Source: Granulosicoccus sp964390335 | GTDB lineage: Bacteria; Pseudomonadota; Gammaproteobacteria; Granulosicoccales; Granulosicoccaceae | Direction of reading: 5' to 3' | Assembly (NCBI GenBank): GCA_964390335.1 | Contig: CAYMHU010000013.1 | Span: forward strand, 25,354 to 89,353 | DNA length: 64,000 bases | Made by a program: the position numbers and the translations under genes | The notes under the pieces: model-generated | What the model was told of the DNA's origin: nothing | What the model saw: only the letters and a program-made list of their open reading frames with translations | Databases searched by the model: none | Shown here: positions 60,674 to 64,000 of the stretch, one piece after another | Position numbering within the stretch: position 1 is the first letter of the stretch | Layout of the letters: every line of letters begins with the position of its first letter

Positions 60674-62179
60674 GTGACAGAATCAAGCTCTATTATTCTT
60701 AGCCTGACTATCTGGATACCCATTCTGGGTGGTCTGGGTGTTATTGCGTTCGGTAACAACCGATCGCGACCACTGGCGTTGATCATATCGATCATCACCT
60801 TGTTGGTGAGTCTACCGCTGTATTTCGGTTTTGATAAAACGACGTCTGCAATGCAATTTGTCGAAAGTGTTGCATGGCTACCCAGTTTCGATATTAATTA
60901 CTCGCTGGGTGTCGACGGTATCTCAATGCCGCTCATTATTTTAACCACGCTCATTAATGTGATTGTGGTTATCTCTGCATGGGAAGTTATTAAAGACCGA
61001 CCGGCTATGTATTTGGGCTGCTTCCAAATCATGACTGGGTTGATGGTTGGTGTATTCTCAGCGCTTGACGCCATTTTGTTTTACATCTTTTTCGAAGCCA
61101 CGCTAATACCCATGTTTTTAATCATTGGTATCTGGGGTGGGCCAAACCGCGTATACGCAACCATCAAGTTCTTCTTGTACACCTTCTTAGGTTCGGTGTT
61201 CATGCTGATCGCGCTTATCTATCTGTATAAGCAAGGCGAGTCGTTCAGTATTATGGGTATGCACTACCTGGAGCTTGGGCCTAAACAGCAGCTGTGGATA
61301 TTCTTGGCGTTTTTCGTCGCTTTTGCGGTGAAAATTCCAATGTGGCCTGTACACACGTGGTTACCTGATGCGCACGTTGAAGCACCGACTGCAGGTTCGG
61401 CAGTGCTAGCAGCCATCATGTTGAAAATGGGTGGTTACGGATTCCTGCGATTCAGTTTGCCAATCACACCTGATGCCAGCGCGCGATTAGATGGTTTTAT
61501 GATTGCCATTTCCTTGATCGCTGTTGTGTATATCGGGTTTGTGGCTTTGGCACAGCGTGATATGAAAAAGCTGATTGCATACTCGTCTATTTCGCATATG
61601 GGATTCGTGACGCTGGGTATTTTTATCGCGTTCATGCTGCTGGAAAACGGCGATCCTGAGGGTGTAGCGTTGGGTATTGAAGGTGCAATCATGCAAATGG
61701 TCTCGCACGGTTTCATTTCTGCAGCTATGTTCTTGTGCGTTGGCGTCATGTACGATCGTGTGCACAGCCGCGAAATTGCCGACTACGGTGGTGTCATCAA
61801 CACCATGCCGTACTTTGGTGCTTTTATGATTTTCTTTTCCATGGCGAACGCAGGCCTTCCGGGAACATCGGGTTTTGTTGGGGAGTTCATGGTCATACTG
61901 GCAACGTTTAAAGCCAATTTCTGGTTTGCGTTTTTAGCGGCACTCACATTGATACTGGGCGCAGCTTATACCTTGTGGATGGTTAAGCGCGTTATTCTGG
62001 GTGAGGTGGCTAACGATAAGGTGGCTGCTCTTAGCGATATAAACCGTCGCGAATTCTGGATGCTGGCGTCTCTTGCCGTATTTGTGTTGCTACTCGGTGT
62101 GTTCCCGGGTTTAGTTGCCAGCGTTATGCATGCATCAGTTGAGAATTTGGTGCAACACATTTCAATTTCAAAGTACTAG
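60674..62179 (+). CDS. nuoM: NADH-quinone oxidoreductase subunit M
   Basis: 501-residue antiporter-like subunit with about 14 helices. It contains FFEATLIPMFLIIGIWGG (key Glu), KIPMWPVHTWLPDAHVEAPTAGSAVLAAIMLKMGGYG and KKLIAYSSISHMGFV. It starts at GTG 60674, 40 bases after nuoL, the widest gap in the operon. Confidence 0.96.
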   Translation: MTESSSIILSLTIWIPILGGLGVIAFGNNRSRPLALIISIITLLVSLPLYFGFDKTTSAMQFVESVAWLPSFDINYSLGVDGISMPLIILTTLINVIVVISAWEVIKDRPAMYLGCFQIMTGLMVGVFSALDAILFYIFFEATLIPMFLIIGIWGGPNRVYATIKFFLYTFLGSVFMLIALIYLYKQGESFSIMGMHYLELGPKQQLWIFLAFFVAFAVKIPMWPVHTWLPDAHVEAPTAGSAVLAAIMLKMGGYGFLRFSLPITPDASARLDGFMIAISLIAVVYIGFVALAQRDMKKLIAYSSISHMGFVTLGIFIAFMLLENGDPEGVALGIEGAIMQMVSHGFISAAMFLCVGVMYDRVHSREIADYGGVINTMPYFGAFMIFFSMANAGLPGTSGFVGEFMVILATFKANFWFAFLAALTLILGAAYTLWMVKRVILGEVANDKVAALSDINRREFWMLASLAVFVLLLGVFPGLVASVMHASVENLVQHISISKY

Positions 62180-62189
62180 GCGCGCATCG

Positions 62190-63614
62190 ATGGATAATCT
62201 AATGATTGCTTCGCCAGAAATATTCCTGCTAACCGCAACCTGTGTGGTGCTGGTTGTTGGTTTGTTTCTGAAACCCGAACAACGCTATATAAACTACTGG
62301 ATGGCGCAAGCAACCCTGGTTGTGACGTTAATCATTGCGTCAGGGCAGGTGGGTGATGCTGCATCAACGGCATTTTCCGGCGCCTATGGCTTGGATACCA
62401 TGAGCGCGGCATTGAAGTGCTGGATATTGGCCATTGTGTTCGGTGGATTTTTGTATTCGCGTGACTACTTAAGCGAACGACAAATCGCGCGCGGTGAATA
62501 TTATGCACTGGGCTTGTTTGGTGTGGCTGGCATGATGATCATGGTATCTGCCGTTAACATGCTGACGGTCTATTTAGGTCTGGAATTACTGGCCTTGTCT
62601 TTATATGCGATGGTCGCACTATACCGGGACAACAGCGCAGCATCAGAAGCGGCAATGAAGTATTTTGTGTTGGGTGCATTGGCGTCTGGTATGTTGTTGT
62701 ACGGCATCTCGATGATCTATGGCGCGACTGGCTCACTAGACTTACAAACCGTGAATCAAGTGTTGAGCGACGGTGGTGAGCGCAGTGTGGGTGCGCGGTT
62801 TGGATTGGTATTCGTTATTGTAGGCTTGGCATTTAAGTTAGGTGCGGTTCCATTTCATATGTGGGTGCCGGATGTGTACGATGGTGCTCCAACTTCGGTT
62901 ACCTTGTTTATATCCACAGCGCCAAAAATCGCGGCATTCGCAATGGTGATTCGTTTGCTCGTCGATGGTTTGCCTGTGCTACATGCCGATTGGCAACAAA
63001 TGCTGTCAATCCTGGCGGCGTTATCCATGGTAGTGGGTAACCTGGTGGCAATCGCTCAAACCAACATCAAGCGCATGCTGGCCTACAGTACGATCTCGCA
63101 CGTTGGCTTTTTGTTGATGGGTATCGTTGGCGCAAGTGGCGAGGGCTACAGTGCTTCCATGTTCTACGCCATTGTGTATGCGTTCACAACGCTTGCCGCT
63201 TTCGGGGTGTTGCTGGCGTTATCGCATAAAGGATTTGAAGCAGTAGAGCTGGGCGATTTAGCCGGCCTTGGAAAACGCAACGCGCTATTGGCAGCGGTCA
63301 TGATGCTTGCCATGATTTCTTTGGCGGGTGTTCCACCTCTGGTTGGGTTTTACGCTAAATTGACAGTATTGAAGTCGGTCGTCAGCGGTGGCTATATGTG
63401 GCTGGCCATTGTTGGTGTGGTGATGTCGGTTATTGGTGCGTTCTATTACTTGCGGATCATTAAGCTGATGTATTTCGATGAGCCATTGGTGCACACCGAA
63501 ATCGATACGGCCAATGATGTCTCAGCGGGGCTTGCCATTAATGGTGGAGCGCTGTTAGTGCTGGGTCTTATCCCTGGGATTATCATGGGTGTTTGCGTAG
63601 CAGCCTTTGCTTAA
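62190..63614 (+). CDS. nuoN: NADH-quinone oxidoreductase subunit N
   Basis: 474-residue antiporter-like subunit and last gene of the operon. Motifs are YLGLELLALSLYAMVALYR (key Glu), KLGAVPFHMWVPDVYDGAPTSVTLFISTAPKIAAF and KRMLAYSTISHVGFLLMG. ATG 62190 (MDNLMIASPEIFLL) was chosen; the longer frame overlaps the nuoM end and is not conserved. No clear terminator separates it from the tRNA promoter. Confidence 0.95.
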   Translation: MDNLMIASPEIFLLTATCVVLVVGLFLKPEQRYINYWMAQATLVVTLIIASGQVGDAASTAFSGAYGLDTMSAALKCWILAIVFGGFLYSRDYLSERQIARGEYYALGLFGVAGMMIMVSAVNMLTVYLGLELLALSLYAMVALYRDNSAASEAAMKYFVLGALASGMLLYGISMIYGATGSLDLQTVNQVLSDGGERSVGARFGLVFVIVGLAFKLGAVPFHMWVPDVYDGAPTSVTLFISTAPKIAAFAMVIRLLVDGLPVLHADWQQMLSILAALSMVVGNLVAIAQTNIKRMLAYSTISHVGFLLMGIVGASGEGYSASMFYAIVYAFTTLAAFGVLLALSHKGFEAVELGDLAGLGKRNALLAAVMMLAMISLAGVPPLVGFYAKLTVLKSVVSGGYMWLAIVGVVMSVIGAFYYLRIIKLMYFDEPLVHTEIDTANDVSAGLAINGGALLVLGLIPGIIMGVCVAAFA

Positions 63615-63641
63615 CTATCTGGGATAATTCAATAAACAGGG

Positions 63642-63670
63642 TTGTACGCCGTCAGTTAGTAGGCTATAAT
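63642..63670 (+). promoter_or_regulatory. Promoter of initiator tRNA-Met
   Basis: TTGTAC (63642-63647), a 17-bp spacer and perfect TATAAT (63665-63670) place the transcript start near 63677, about 7 bases before the tRNA 5' end. This is a strong sigma-70-type promoter giving the tRNA its own transcription. Confidence 0.85.
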
Positions 63671-63683
63671 TCTGCAGCTCAGG

Positions 63684-64000
<317 letters not shown>

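Overview
The window looks like a contiguous piece of chromosome from a marine gammaproteobacterium. The evidence is an rlmE-ftsH-folP-glmM-tpiA-secG-tRNA-Leu backbone, a complete 14-gene nuo operon of the proteobacterial type, a high-potential iron-sulfur protein, yhbY and rimI homologues, and a large locus for trimethylamine (TMA) and trimethylamine N-oxide (TMAO) use. Base composition is moderate and even. I saw no insertion sequence, prophage, plasmid gene or CRISPR array. The genus cannot be named from sequence alone.

Positions 1-26.6 kb form a methylated-amine island. It holds TMA monooxygenase (tmm), TMAO demethylase (tdm), a TMAO/betaine-type ABC importer (tmoX, tmoV, tmoW), an ammonium transporter with a 59-residue membrane protein, a glutamine-synthetase-family ligase, and three genes matching the split glutamate synthase used as N-methylglutamate synthase (mgsABC). 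Genes of the heterotetrameric sarcosine oxidase / N-methylglutamate dehydrogenase type lie at the left edge, and the alpha subunit is cut by the window start. Read together: TMAO is imported or made from TMA, demethylated to dimethylamine plus formaldehyde, and methylamine nitrogen and carbon pass through gamma-glutamylmethylamide and N-methylglutamate to glutamate and folate-bound C1. The recognised dimethylamine monooxygenase genes are absent. In the expected place are an FAD amine oxidase, a Rieske oxygenase with no reductase, and two unrecognised proteins (137 and 196 residues). This is the most promising candidate for something undescribed.

Positions 26.6-42 kb are mixed housekeeping and accessory genes: a winged-helix regulator with a degenerate receiver, RNase J, a CNNM/CBS membrane protein, a secreted rhodanese, HiPIP, a membrane-anchored coiled-coil protein, a secreted adhesin-like protein, a tungsten aldehyde oxidoreductase set (MoaD-like, AOR, ferredoxin), a RimI-like acetyltransferase, a DUF937 protein and a two-component system.

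Positions 42-64 kb are core genes: yhbY/rlmE, ftsH, folP, glmM, tpiA, secG, tRNA-Leu(GAG), nuoA-N and initiator tRNA-Met. The window ends in tandem repeats that copy the 3' end of that tRNA, reminiscent of the rtT repeats behind E. coli tyrT.
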